DNA from: Chloroflexota bacterium
GTDB taxonomy: Bacteria > Chloroflexota > Dehalococcoidia > SHYB01
NCBI GenBank assembly: GCA_016200725.1
Contig: JACQEE010000009.1
Coordinates: forward strand, 1-13,041
Direction of reading: 5' to 3'
Length of the DNA stretch: 13,041 nucleotides
The notes beneath the pieces were generated by a model. It did no database searches. It was not told where the DNA came from and saw nothing but the letters and a program-made list of their open reading frames with translations. How positions within the stretch are numbered: the first letter of the stretch is position 1; each line of letters opens with the position of its first letter. The position numbers and the translations under genes are program-made. Positions 5,279-13,041 of the stretch are shown piece by piece.

Positions 5279-8200
5279 ATGCGAGGCCCTGTGGGCAGTC
5301 CCTTCACTCATCTGCACTTGCACACCGAGTATTCGATGCTCGATGGGCTTTGCCAGGTCGACGCGCTCATCGAACGCGGCAAGGCGCTGGGCATGGATGC
5401 GATGGGCTTGACCGACCACGGCGTCCTCCACGCCGCCATCGATTTCTACCACGCCGCGAAGTCTGCCAACATCAAGCCCATCATCGGCATCGAGGCCTAC
5501 CTCGCGCGCGGCAGCCGCCACGACAAGACCAACGCCGACAAGCAGCCGAACCACATCACGCTGCTCGCGAAAAACAACACCGGCTACCAGAACCTCATCA
5601 AACTCGCTACCAAGGCGCAACTCGAGGGCTACTACTACAAGCCGCGCATCGACCGCGAACTCCTGCAGCAACACGGCGAGGGCATCATCGCCTTCTCGGG
5701 GTGCCTCAACGGACCGCTGCCGACGCTCCTCCAGCAAGGCCGCTACGACGATGCCAAGGAATCCGCGCTCTGGTTCAAGGACGTGCTCGGCGACTTCTAC
5801 CTCGAGATGCAGCGCCACGACAACATCCCCGAACTGGTCGAGGTCAACAAGCGCCTGCTGGACATCCATCGCGAGACCGGCATCCCGCTGGTGGCCACCA
5901 ACGACGTCCACTACGTGCACAAGGACGACCACGAGACTCAGGACATCTTGCTCTGCATCCAGACCAACACGACCCAGGAGCAAGCGAACCGGATGAAGAT
6001 GTCCGACCCCTCGTACTACGTGCGCAGCACCGAGGAGATGGAGACGCTCTTCAGCGACATGCCCCAGGCCATCGCCTCGACGCGCGCCATCGCCGAGATG
6101 TGCGACGTCACCATGGACTTCAACAAGTCGCACCTGCCACGCTACCCCGTGCCGGGCGGCAAGGCCGCTGACGACTACCTCGTCGAGCTGTGCTGGACTG
6201 GCCTGAAGTGGCGCTTCGGCGAGGCGTCGGAACGGCATAAGCAGCAACTGGCCTACGAGTTGGATGTCATCCGCAAGACACGTTTCTCCGACTACTTCCT
6301 CGTCATCTGGGACATCAGCAAGTACGTGCGCGACCAGAAGATTCTCATGGGCGTGCGCGGCAGCGCCGCCTCCAGCCTCGTGCTCTACTGCCTCGGCGTC
6401 ACCAATGTCGATCCGATGGCCTACCGCCTCGTCTTCGAGCGCTTCCTCAACATCGAGCGCAAGGAGATGCCCGATATCGACATGGATTTCCAGGACGACC
6501 GGCGCGAGGAAGTGATCGACTACGTCGTCAAGCGCTACGGCGCAGACCGCGTCGCCCAGATCATCACCTACGGCACGCTGGGCGCGAAGGCCGCGCTCCG
6601 CGACACCGGCCGCGCGCTGGGCATGTCCTACGCCGACGTCGATGGCGTCGCTCGCCTCATACCGGCTGGCTACTACAAGGGCGAGAAGGGCGAGATCAAG
6701 CAGTGGACCATTGAGCACGCCAAGGCGGCGCTCCCCGAGTTCAACGAGCGTTACGCCAGCGACGCGGTCATCAAGAAACTCGTCGATACGGCGCAGAAAC
6801 TCGAGGGCGTCGTCCGCAACGCGGGCACGCATGCCGCCGGCGTCGTCATCTCCGACGAGCCGCTCATCGACTACGTGCCGCTCCAGCGAGCGGCCAAGGG
6901 CGACGGCGAGGGCATCGCCGTCACCCAGTTCTCGATGGAGGCCATCGCTAAACTCGGCCTCCTCAAGATGGACTTCCTGGGGCTCATCAACCTCAACATC
7001 CTGCAGAAGACGCTCAAGTTCATCAAGGAGAACCGCGGGGAAGAGATCGACCTGCTCAAAGTGCCGCTCGACAATCCCAAAACGTTCGAACTCCTCTCGT
7101 CAGGCGAGACCACCGGCCTCTTCCAACTGGAGAGCACCGGCATGCGGCGCTACATCAAGGAGTTGCGCCCGACCTCGCTCGGCGACCTCTCGGCCATGAT
7201 TGCGCTCTACCGCCCCGGGCCGATGGAGCAGATCCCGCGCTTCATCCGGTGCAAGCGCGGTGAGGAGCGCGTCGCCTACCCGCATGACATCCTCAAGAGC
7301 ATCCTTGAGGAAACGTACGGCATCATCGTCTACCAGGACCAGGTGCTGCTCGTCCTGCGCGAGTTCGCCGGCTACAGCCTCGGCCAGGCCGACATCGTGC
7401 GCAAGGCGATGGGCAAGAAGATCGCCTCGCTGATGCAGCAGGAGAAGGGCCGCTTCATCGAGGGCGCAGCGGCGAAGGGCTACTCCAAAGAGTTGTCCAA
7501 CCAGGTCTGGGACCTCATCGAGCCCTTCGCGGGCTACGCCTTCAACAAGGCGCACAGCGTCTCCTACGCGCTCATCGCCTACTGGACGGCCTACTTCAAG
7601 GCCAACTACGACGTCGAGTTCATGACGGCGCTGCTGACCTGCTTCCAGGGCACGCAGGAGAAGGTGCAGACCACCATCGCCGAGTGCCGCGTCCTCAAGA
7701 TCGAGGTGCGCCCGCCCGACATCAACGCCGGTACCGCCGGCTTCACCATCGAGCGCGGCGCGAGCGGCAGCCCTGCGATACGCTTCAGCCTGGCCGCGGT
7801 GAAGAACGTCGGCGAGGCCGCCGTCAGCCCGCTTGTCGCCGAGCGCGAGAAGGGCGGCCCGTTCAAGAATGTCCAGGACTTCTGCCGCCGAGCGCCGGTA
7901 AAGAGCCTGAACAAGAAGACGCTGGAGACGCTCATCAAGGTCGGCGCCTTCGACAGCCTCGGCCCGCGTGGCGGCCTGCTCGCCAACATCGACCGCATCG
8001 TCGGCATCGCGCAGCAGCAGGCGCACCTTCGCGAGACGGGCCAGTCGACGATGTTCGACCTCTTCGGCACGTCGGTGCCGGTGCCGATGCCCGACATCGA
8101 GCTGGAAGAGGACGAGATCCCGCAGAAGCAGCGCCTCGAGTGGCAGCGCGAACTCCTCGGCGTCTACCTCGATGACCACCCGCTGGCGCGTGTCGCCATC

Positions 8201-8917
8201 GATTTGGGCCGCGACGCGAAACTGTGCGGCGAGATTACCCCGGAACTCGAAGGCGAAAAGGTGATGATCGCTGGGCAGGTGACGCAGGTGCGCCGCATGG
8301 CAACCCGCAAAGACAACCGCCAATTCGCCGCTATCACGCTCAAAGACCTCATGGGCTCCGTCGAGGTGACGGTCTGGCCGAACGTCTTCGAGCGCACGAT
8401 GGATCTCTGGCAGGAAGACAAACTGCTCGTCATTCACGGCAAGGTGAAACTCCGCGAGGACAAGGCGCAGGTTATCTGCGACAGCGTGGAGACGTACGAG
8501 GCCGCCGTGGCAAAGCGCGCGGCGAATCCACCCGCGCCGACGCCTGCCGAACCAGCCGCCGCGGCGCCGCTACGGGCGAATGGCCACGCGACGAACGGCA
8601 ACGGTCGCGCGAAGGCCACGCAATCCCCGCACGTTCGCCCTGAGCCAGTCGAAGGGCGCGCTTTGGCCGAGACCGAGCCTCCTCGCCTGCTTCACCTGAC
8701 GCTGCGCGAGACTGACGACCCCGATGGCGACCTTCGCCGCCTTACCGAGGTTCAGGTCGTCTTGCGCGACCGCCCCGGCCGCAATCGCGTGCGCCTCACC
8801 GTCGTCAGCGAAGGCGCGCCCACCGACATGGACTTGCCGGTGACGACCGCCTGCGACGATGCCCTGCTCGAACGCCTCCGAAGCCTGCTCGGCCCCGAGG
8901 GCGTGAAGGTGGCGTAG
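5279..8917 (+). CDS. dnaE: DNA polymerase III alpha subunit (DnaE), PHP-active type
   Basis: The replicative polymerase catalytic subunit, 1212 residues from the ATG at 5279 (an AGAGG site lies just upstream; longer starts would translate repeat copy B). The N-terminal PHP domain has a complete set of likely metal ligands: His13, His15, Asp46, His47, Glu72, His92, Cys142, Asp209 and His211. Polymerase acids are Asp399 and Asp401 (PDIDMDF) and Asp565 (KMDFLG), matching E. coli 401, 403 and 555. A helix-hairpin-helix region lies near 873-895. A clamp-binding motif QSTMF is at 922-926, as in E. coli QADMF at 920-924. An OB fold spans about 990-1070, then a low-complexity linker and a C-terminal domain from about 1140. 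The linker contains a dispersed palindromic repeat at about residues 1119-1127. The intact PHP ligands suggest built-in 3'-5' proofreading; this is inference. Confidence 0.95.
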   Translation: MRGPVGSPFTHLHLHTEYSMLDGLCQVDALIERGKALGMDAMGLTDHGVLHAAIDFYHAAKSANIKPIIGIEAYLARGSRHDKTNADKQPNHITLLAKNNTGYQNLIKLATKAQLEGYYYKPRIDRELLQQHGEGIIAFSGCLNGPLPTLLQQGRYDDAKESALWFKDVLGDFYLEMQRHDNIPELVEVNKRLLDIHRETGIPLVATNDVHYVHKDDHETQDILLCIQTNTTQEQANRMKMSDPSYYVRSTEEMETLFSDMPQAIASTRAIAEMCDVTMDFNKSHLPRYPVPGGKAADDYLVELCWTGLKWRFGEASERHKQQLAYELDVIRKTRFSDYFLVIWDISKYVRDQKILMGVRGSAASSLVLYCLGVTNVDPMAYRLVFERFLNIERKEMPDIDMDFQDDRREEVIDYVVKRYGADRVAQIITYGTLGAKAALRDTGRALGMSYADVDGVARLIPAGYYKGEKGEIKQWTIEHAKAALPEFNERYASDAVIKKLVDTAQKLEGVVRNAGTHAAGVVISDEPLIDYVPLQRAAKGDGEGIAVTQFSMEAIAKLGLLKMDFLGLINLNILQKTLKFIKENRGEEIDLLKVPLDNPKTFELLSSGETTGLFQLESTGMRRYIKELRPTSLGDLSAMIALYRPGPMEQIPRFIRCKRGEERVAYPHDILKSILEETYGIIVYQDQVLLVLREFAGYSLGQADIVRKAMGKKIASLMQQEKGRFIEGAAAKGYSKELSNQVWDLIEPFAGYAFNKAHSVSYALIAYWTAYFKANYDVEFMTALLTCFQGTQEKVQTTIAECRVLKIEVRPPDINAGTAGFTIERGASGSPAIRFSLAAVKNVGEAAVSPLVAEREKGGPFKNVQDFCRRAPVKSLNKKTLETLIKVGAFDSLGPRGGLLANIDRIVGIAQQQAHLRETGQSTMFDLFGTSVPVPMPDIELEEDEIPQKQRLEWQRELLGVYLDDHPLARVAIDLGRDAKLCGEITPELEGEKVMIAGQVTQVRRMATRKDNRQFAAITLKDLMGSVEVTVWPNVFERTMDLWQEDKLLVIHGKVKLREDKAQVICDSVETYEAAVAKRAANPPAPTPAEPAAAAPLRANGHATNGNGRAKATQSPHVRPEPVEGRALAETEPPRLLHLTLRETDDPDGDLRRLTEVQVVLRDRPGRNRVRLTVVSEGAPTDMDLPVTTACDDALLERLRSLLGPEGVKVA
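8632..8658. repeat. Dispersed palindromic repeat inside dnaE
   Basis: CGCCCT (8636-8641) and AGGGCG (8653-8658) form the arms of a short palindrome with a TGAGCCAGTCGA centre. This matches a very common intergenic repeat of high-GC bacteria (arms TTCGCCCTGAG and GTCGAAGGGC). Here it is translated as VRPEPVEGR within the unstructured linker of DnaE, so it was tolerated in frame. Confidence 0.65.
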
Positions 8918-8926
8918 ACGCGTCGT

Positions 8927-8955
8927 TTGACTCTCACCCTGGCCGCTCGTACACT
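8927..8955 (+). promoter_or_regulatory. Sigma70-type promoter of the corrinoid uptake operon
   Basis: TTGACT (8927-8932), a 17-nt spacer, and TACACT (8950-8955). It begins 10 nt after the dnaE stop. Transcription would start near 8962, giving a leader of about 150 nt before the permease start at 9112. Confidence 0.65.
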
Positions 8956-8961
8956 GCTCGC

Positions 8962-9111
8962 ACAATCGAATAGCGTTCGTAAGCCAGGAGACCTGCCTGA
9001 ACGGCGAAGTGACCGCTCTCCGCTAAAGAGAGGGTGCTTCAGCCGCAGACCGTTCAGCGGGCTCCGGCATCTGAAGACCAGTTGACCTCCCAGCGGAAGC
9101 GGGAGGTCATT
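8962..9111 (+). ncRNA. Structured leader with partial cobalamin-riboswitch signature
   Basis: The stretch AAGCCAGGAGACCTGCC (8981-8997) matches the conserved 3' segment of cobalamin riboswitches. It is framed by CGTTC (8974-8978) and GAACG (8999-9003), which can close a stem. The rest of the B12 aptamer, including the GCCACTG-type box and the GGTG.AA..CC region, is not seen here or in the end of dnaE. CTGAACGG (8997-9004) can instead pair perfectly with CCGTTCAG (9050-9057) around an inner stem (9006-9020 with 9028-9040), so the two folds exclude each other. CTTCAG (9037-9042) can also pair with CTGAAG (9071-9076). The leader ends in the hairpin at 9084-9108. Placement before a corrinoid importer supports control by B12, but ligand binding is unproven. 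Confidence 0.55.
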
Positions 9112-9117
9112 TTGTTT
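9084..9117 (+). promoter_or_regulatory. Ribosome-site-sequestering hairpin or intrinsic terminator
   Basis: GACCTCCC (9084-9091) pairs perfectly with GGGAGGTC (9101-9108). An inner GC/GC pair closes a GGAA (GNRA-type) loop, with A9092 bulged. The 3' arm contains GGGAGG, the ribosome site 5 nt before the TTG at 9112, so the folded form blocks initiation. ATTTTGTTT follows directly, so the same stem could also act as a terminator. Either way it looks like the output part of a leader switch. Confidence 0.65.
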
Positions 9118-10206
9118 GCAGCCGTATCGGTGACACCTGTCGCGGCTCCCGGCGCCGTCTCGTCCTATCGCGCCGCCGGCGTGCGCACGCGCCTGGCGAT
9201 TGGTCTTGCGGTGCTCGCCGTGCTGCTGCTCGCCGCCATGCTGGCCTCGCTGGCGGTCGGGCCGGTGAAGGTGCCGATTGGCCACGTCGCGGGCGTGCTG
9301 CTCCACAGGGTTGGCGTCCACGCTGGGACCTACACGGTCACCGAGCGCCTCGTCGTCGAGCAACTCCGCATGCCGCGCATCCTCATGGGCGCGATGGTCG
9401 GCGCAGCCCTCGGCGTCGCCGGCACGACGATGCAGGGGTTGTTCCGCAACCCGATGGCCGACCCCGGGATCATTGGCGTCTCGTCCGGGGGTGCTGCAGT
9501 CGCCGTGATCGCCATCGCCGCGGGCTGGACTGGCGCCTTCTCGTTGGCGCTCCCTGCCTTCGCCTTCGCAGGCTCGCTTGGCGCAGCCTTCCTCGTCTAC
9601 GGCGTCGCCTCGATCGGCGGCCGCTTCTCGATGGCGACGTTGTTGCTGGCTGGCATCGCCGTCTCTGCATTCCTCGGCGCCATCATCTCGATGACGCTCG
9701 TTACCGCGAATAACAACGCGCTGCGCGAGATCCTGTTCTGGCTCGCCGGCGGCCTCGACGGCAGCACCTGGGAGCACGTGCGCTTCGCTACGCCGTTCAT
9801 ATGCGTCGGGGCGTTGGTGATGCTGGCGCTCTCGCGGGATTTGAACCTGCTCATGCTTGGCGACACGGAGGCGCGGTCGCTCGGGGTGCGAGTAGGCGTC
9901 CTGCGGCCCGTGCTTCTCGCCGTGTCGGCGCTGGTGACAGGCACGGCGGTTGCCTTTGTCGGCACGATTGCCTTCGTCGGCCTCGTCGTACCCCACATGC
10001 TTCGCCTCGTGCTCGGGCCCGACAACCGGGTGCTCGTGCCAATGAGCGCGGTCGGCGGGGCACTCTTCATGGTCGTCGCCGATACGATTGCGCGCACGGC
10101 CGTCCAGCCAGCCGAGTTCCGCGTCGGCATCATGACGTCGCTGGTCGGTGCCCCCTTCTTTCTCTTCCTCCTCATCCGTAACAAGCGTCGTGCCGAGGAG
10201 TTCTAG
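9112..10206 (+). CDS. btuC: Cobalamin/corrinoid ABC transporter permease (FecCD family)
   Basis: An integral membrane protein of 364 residues that forms the channel of a type II importer, presumably for corrinoids given the adenosyltransferase in the same operon. Many hydrophobic helices are visible from about residue 27. Family motifs are RMPRILMGAMVGAALG (87-102), MQGLFRNPMADPGIIGVSSGG (107-127), GGLDGSTW, GTIAFVGLVVPH, and a C-terminal RVGIMTSLVGAPFFLFLL. A TTG at 9112 with GGGAGG 5 nt upstream is chosen. A GTG at 9034 would add 26 residues but has no spaced ribosome site and would translate the leader structures. It is the first gene of the operon, 31 nt before the binding-protein gene. 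FecCD permeases also serve iron-siderophore systems, so corrinoid specificity rests on context. Confidence 0.88.
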   Translation: MFAAVSVTPVAAPGAVSSYRAAGVRTRLAIGLAVLAVLLLAAMLASLAVGPVKVPIGHVAGVLLHRVGVHAGTYTVTERLVVEQLRMPRILMGAMVGAALGVAGTTMQGLFRNPMADPGIIGVSSGGAAVAVIAIAAGWTGAFSLALPAFAFAGSLGAAFLVYGVASIGGRFSMATLLLAGIAVSAFLGAIISMTLVTANNNALREILFWLAGGLDGSTWEHVRFATPFICVGALVMLALSRDLNLLMLGDTEARSLGVRVGVLRPVLLAVSALVTGTAVAFVGTIAFVGLVVPHMLRLVLGPDNRVLVPMSAVGGALFMVVADTIARTAVQPAEFRVGIMTSLVGAPFFLFLLIRNKRRAEEF

Positions 10207-10237
10207 TGCACACCCGCGAACAAGGAGCAACACGACG

Positions 10238-11299
10238 ATGCGACTGAAAGTGGCCACCCTCTGGGCTCTAGCGGCGGCATTCGTCGCCCTGGCCGTTGCC
10301 GTCAGCGCCTGCGGCTCGAGTGTCTCAAGCCCGACGGCGACGCCTGCTCCCAAGGCGACGCAGTCAACGAACCCCTTCGCTGGCGTACCCGGCATCATCG
10401 ACCCCAACAACCACTCGTTCCCGCGAGACGTCGAGGGGCTCAACGGGCGCGTGACCATCAAGGCCAAGCCGCAGCACATCGTCTCGCTCTCTGTGGGCCA
10501 CGATGAGATGACCTACGCGCTCGTCCCCGCGAGCCGCGTCGCCGGAGTGCACGTCGTTACGAAGACAGCCGACTTCTCGAATGTCGCCGACATCTCCGCC
10601 AGCGCGCCTTCGATCACCACCGACCCGGAGAGCATCCTCAGCGTGCATCCCGACGTGATGGTGACGAGCCCGTTCTTTCCCGCGGACAAGATTGCGGCGC
10701 TGACGAAGGTCGGCCTCGCGGTCGTCCAGACCGATTTGCGGAACGATCCCCGATCGCGGATCGAGAACATCCTGCTGCTCGGCTACATCTACGGAGAGGA
10801 AGACCGCGCTGTGGCTTTCGCCCGCGAGGTGCAGCAGCGCTACGATGCCCTCCAGGCAGTCGTGCAGAAGCACCCTGCGGCGCAGCGCTCGCGAGTGATG
10901 TCCACTGCCCGCTTCGCGGACAAGATCTACACGGCGGGCAAGGACTCGACCGAAGGAGCGATCATCGACGGTGCGGCGGGCATCAATGTCGCCGCCGACG
11001 CCGGGCTGGAGCGCAACCCATCGATCAGCATCGAGAGCATCGTCGCCATGCGGCCTGATGTCATCATCATCACCCAGTCCTCGGAGAGCGGCGAGCCGTT
11101 CAAACAGGATTTGCTCAAAGCGGCCGTGCTGCAGGAAGTGCCCGCCATCAAGAACCGTCGCGTCTACGTCGAACCCGGCGTCCTCTTCACCACGTTATCC
11201 TTCTGGAACCTGCGCGGCGCGGAAGAGTTGGCGAGGATACTCTGGCCGCAGGACTTCGCAGGAAAGGAATTCCCGAAGTTCAGCCTGCCGAATGGTTAG
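10238..11299 (+). CDS. btuF: Corrinoid ABC transporter substrate-binding lipoprotein
   Basis: A 353-residue periplasmic-binding-fold protein of the BtuF/FepB class. MRLKV then a hydrophobic stretch and VSAC form a lipoprotein signal with Cys25 as the lipid anchor, so it would be tethered outside the cytoplasmic membrane. A threonine/proline/alanine-rich linker follows. Two alpha/beta lobes then include KPQHIVSLSVGHDEMTYAL, HPDVMVTSPFF, a long connecting helix region (NDPRSRIENILLLGYIYG), RPDVIIITQSS and NRRVYVEPG. The ATG at 10238 has AGGAG at 10223-10227 and makes a clean signal peptide; longer in-frame starts would run through the end of btuC. It delivers ligand to the permease encoded just upstream. 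Corrinoid is inferred from the operon; the fold alone would also fit siderophores or heme. Confidence 0.87.
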   Translation: MRLKVATLWALAAAFVALAVAVSACGSSVSSPTATPAPKATQSTNPFAGVPGIIDPNNHSFPRDVEGLNGRVTIKAKPQHIVSLSVGHDEMTYALVPASRVAGVHVVTKTADFSNVADISASAPSITTDPESILSVHPDVMVTSPFFPADKIAALTKVGLAVVQTDLRNDPRSRIENILLLGYIYGEEDRAVAFAREVQQRYDALQAVVQKHPAAQRSRVMSTARFADKIYTAGKDSTEGAIIDGAAGINVAADAGLERNPSISIESIVAMRPDVIIITQSSESGEPFKQDLLKAAVLQEVPAIKNRRVYVEPGVLFTTLSFWNLRGAEELARILWPQDFAGKEFPKFSLPNG

Positions 11300-11345
11300 A
11301 TCGGAGAGCAAAGGGTCGGGGTAGAAAGATGCAAGGGAGGCTGGG

Positions 11346-12704
11346 ATGGCGCAACAACAGATATTGAAGCCTTGCCCCGAGGTGAGGCCGTGCCCGGTCG
11401 TCGCAGGCAATGGCAAGCCTGCCTCCGCTGATGGCCCCGTCGCCGTCGCCGCCCGCGATATCGTCTATGAGATCGACGGTGCGCGGCTAGTAGATGGCGT
11501 CAACGTCGCGGCACGACGTGGCGAATTCATCGGGCTGATCGGCCCGAATGGCGCGGGGAAGACGACCCTACTCAAGACCATCGCGGGGCTGCTGCGCCAG
11601 CGCGAAGGCACCGTCTGGCTCGAAGGCAACGACCTGGCGGGACTCTCACCCGCGGAGATCGCCAGGACGATGGCCGTCATCCCGCAACTGGCCCCCTTCA
11701 CCTTCGGTTTCACCGCCCTCGAAGTCGTCCTCATGGGTCGCTACCCGCACATGGACCGTTTCCAGGTCGAAGGCGATGCCGAGCGCCGCGCCGCGCTCAA
11801 TGCGATGCGTCTCACCGAGACGGAGGCCTTCGCGCAGCGTCCTGTTTCCACGCTCTCCGGCGGCGAGCGTCAGCGTGTCTTCGTCGCCCGCGCGCTGGCC
11901 CAGGAGCCGCGCGTATTGCTTCTCGATGAGCCGACCGCGAACCTCGACGTCCAGTACCAGTTGAAAGTGCTCGACCTCGTCTCGCGCCTGACCCGCGATG
12001 GCGTCACAGCCATCGCCGCCGTCCACGACCTCCCGCTGGCCGCGCGGTACTGCCACCGCCTAGTTCTGCTCGCGCGCGGGCGAGTCGTCGCCGATGGCCT
12101 CGCGCACGAAGTGCTCACCCCCGCCAATATCGAGGCCGCCTTCGGCGTACGTGCGGTGGTCTACCCAGATCCGCTCACCGGCGCCCTCACCGTGAGCCTG
12201 GTTGGCCCCAGGGTCTCCGAGCGCAAGGCGGCAGGCGGCGCTCGCGTACATGTGGTCTGTGGGGGTGGCAGCGGCGCTCGCGTCATGTACGAATTGCGCA
12301 GCGCCGGCTACGAGGTGACGGCCTGCGTCCTCGGTGCCGGAGACACCGACCGCCGCGCCGCCGATATTCTCGGCGTTTCCTACGTGCCCACGCCGCCCTT
12401 CGGCGAGATTGACGACGACGTGTTCGAGGCGCATCGCGCCCTGGCGAAAGCCGCCGATATCGTCGTCCTGTGCGAGACGCCCTTCGGCCGCAACAACATC
12501 CGCAACCTCGAGGCTGTCGCCGACCGCGAGCATTTCATCGCCGTCGAGACCGGCCCCTTCGATCGCCGCGACTACACCGGCGGCAAAGCGCGAGCGCTGT
12601 ACGACTCGCTGCCCATCGCTTCGCGCTGCGCGACGCCCGAGGCCGTGGTTGATACGGTAGCCGCGCTGGTCCCAGAGTCCGTTGGAACGGAGTCACGACG
12701 ATGA
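11346..12704 (+). CDS. btuD: Corrinoid ABC transporter ATPase with fused C-terminal domain
   Basis: A 452-residue protein, far longer than the roughly 250 residues of a simple importer ATPase. The ABC domain occupies about 31-285: Walker A GPNGAGKT (66-73), Q-loop Gln114, signature LSGGERQ (170-176), Walker B LLLDEP (191-196), and H-loop His227. A second domain spans about 299-440. It starts with a beta-strand and glycine loop [13 protein letters not shown] (301-313), then [27 protein letters not shown] and [11 protein letters not shown], like a small Rossmann-type nucleotide fold. From memory, similar extensions occur in some archaeal and Chloroflexota BtuD proteins; its role is unknown. The ATG at 11346 has AGGGAGG 5 nt upstream. 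The stop overlaps the next gene by 4 nt (ATGA), which suggests coupled synthesis with the adenosyltransferase. Confidence 0.9.
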   Translation: MAQQQILKPCPEVRPCPVVAGNGKPASADGPVAVAARDIVYEIDGARLVDGVNVAARRGEFIGLIGPNGAGKTTLLKTIAGLLRQREGTVWLEGNDLAGLSPAEIARTMAVIPQLAPFTFGFTALEVVLMGRYPHMDRFQVEGDAERRAALNAMRLTETEAFAQRPVSTLSGGERQRVFVARALAQEPRVLLLDEPTANLDVQYQLKVLDLVSRLTRDGVTAIAAVHDLPLAARYCHRLVLLARGRVVADGLAHEVLTPANIEAAFGVRAVVYPDPLTGALTVSLVGPRVSERKAAGGARVHVVCGGGSGARVMYELRSAGYEVTACVLGAGDTDRRAADILGVSYVPTPPFGEIDDDVFEAHRALAKAADIVVLCETPFGRNNIRNLEAVADREHFIAVETGPFDRRDYTGGKARALYDSLPIASRCATPEAVVDTVAALVPESVGTESRR

Positions 12705-13041
12705 CCACCGATCCACGCCGTGCGCCGGATGTCCATCAGCCCGTGAAGTCGCCGCGCGTGCGCAAAGGCCTCGTCATCGTCAACACCGGCGACGGCAAAG
12801 GCAAGACGACGGCTGCCCTCGGCGTGGTCTTCCGCGCCTGGGGTCGGGGCATGAAGGTGCGAGTCTTTCAGTTCATCAAGCACACCGGCGCCCAGTTCGG
12901 CGAGCAGCGCGCGGCCAAGAAACTGGGCATTCCGATGCAGGCCATGGGCGACGGTTTCACTTGGCTCTCGAAGGACATGGAACGCACGGCGGCCCTGGCC
13001 CGCGAGCAGTGGCAGGTCGCCCGCGAAGTGGTCATCAGCGG
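12701..13041 (+). CDS. cobO: Cob(I)alamin/cob(I)yrinate adenosyltransferase, 3' end beyond window
   Basis: The first 113 residues of a CobA/CobO/BtuR-type enzyme, which attaches the 5'-deoxyadenosyl group of ATP to cob(I)alamin or corrinoid precursors. After a basic, proline-rich N-terminus come [17 protein letters not shown], with P-loop GDGKGKTT at 30-37 (the inverted-order P-loop typical of this family), [13 protein letters not shown], and a region ending at [11 protein letters not shown]. The ATG at 12701 overlaps the ATPase stop (ATGA), with CGGAG 8 nt upstream as ribosome site. Co-transcription with btuC, btuF and btuD lets imported corrinoid be converted at once to the adenosyl form. 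The family is about 170-200 residues, so roughly half is visible. Confidence 0.93.
   Translation, partial: MTTDPRRAPDVHQPVKSPRVRKGLVIVNTGDGKGKTTAALGVVFRAWGRGMKVRVFQFIKHTGAQFGEQRAAKKLGIPMQAMGDGFTWLSKDMERTAALAREQWQVAREVVIS

Noticed and set aside
5174..6832. 552-codon minus-strand frame opposite dnaE
   Set aside because: It lies fully antisense to PHP and polymerase motifs of DnaE and is rich in valine, leucine and aspartate as expected from the reverse frame.
8750..8980. Complete canonical cobalamin riboswitch starting within dnaE
   Set aside because: No GGTG.AA..CC or GCCACTG-type core was found upstream of the 8981 motif, and a good promoter lies at 8927-8955, downstream of where such an aptamer would have to begin.
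8752..10479. 575-codon minus-strand frame across dnaE end, leader and permease
   Set aside because: It crosses three recognised plus-strand elements and its repetitive charged composition shows it is a shadow frame.

Overview
The window is high-GC, densely packed bacterial DNA with short intergenic gaps. Gene content fits a Chloroflexota lineage, possibly Dehalococcoidia-like: paired two-domain amidohydrolases, a stand-alone MetF-like reductase, a large PHP-type DnaE, and a lipoprotein-anchored corrinoid importer whose ATPase carries a C-terminal extension. This assignment is an inference from gene content, not a database match.

Layout. At the left edge (1-52, minus strand) lies the first 17 codons of an AbrB/SpoVT-type DNA-binding protein, probably an antitoxin, behind a leader packed with short palindromes. 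A three-gene minus-strand operon follows (read 3122 to 139): an uncharacterised 335-residue protein, an amidohydrolase-2 family enzyme and a dienelactone-hydrolase-like enzyme. It has a strong promoter (TTGACA-N17-TATGCT) at 3206-3234. The divergent plus-strand gene is a methylenetetrahydrofolate-reductase-like enzyme. Its 3' end runs directly into a second amidohydrolase that has lost its N-terminus, and the join looks like a deletion scar. Next comes dnaE, the replicative polymerase alpha subunit (5279-8917), with all PHP metal ligands present and a dispersed palindromic repeat inserted in frame near its C-terminus.

The right third (8927-13041) is a corrinoid uptake operon: promoter, structured leader, btuC-like permease, btuF-like lipoprotein, btuD-like ATPase with a fused C-terminal nucleotide-fold domain, and a truncated cobO/btuR-type corrinoid adenosyltransferase overlapping the ATPase by 4 nt. 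Together these would bind external corrinoid, import it and adenosylate it. The leader carries the 3' consensus of a cobalamin riboswitch but none of the usual aptamer core. It ends in a hairpin that hides the ribosome binding site of the first gene and is followed by a T-rich run, so it is either a reduced or remodelled B12 switch or a new leader type.

A double-hairpin repeat occurs twice (3128-3180 and 5218-5269) with compensatory changes in both stems. Each copy lies between a predicted transcription start and a start codon. No tRNA, rRNA, CRISPR array or insertion sequence is seen. No gap without a gene exceeds about 205 bases.
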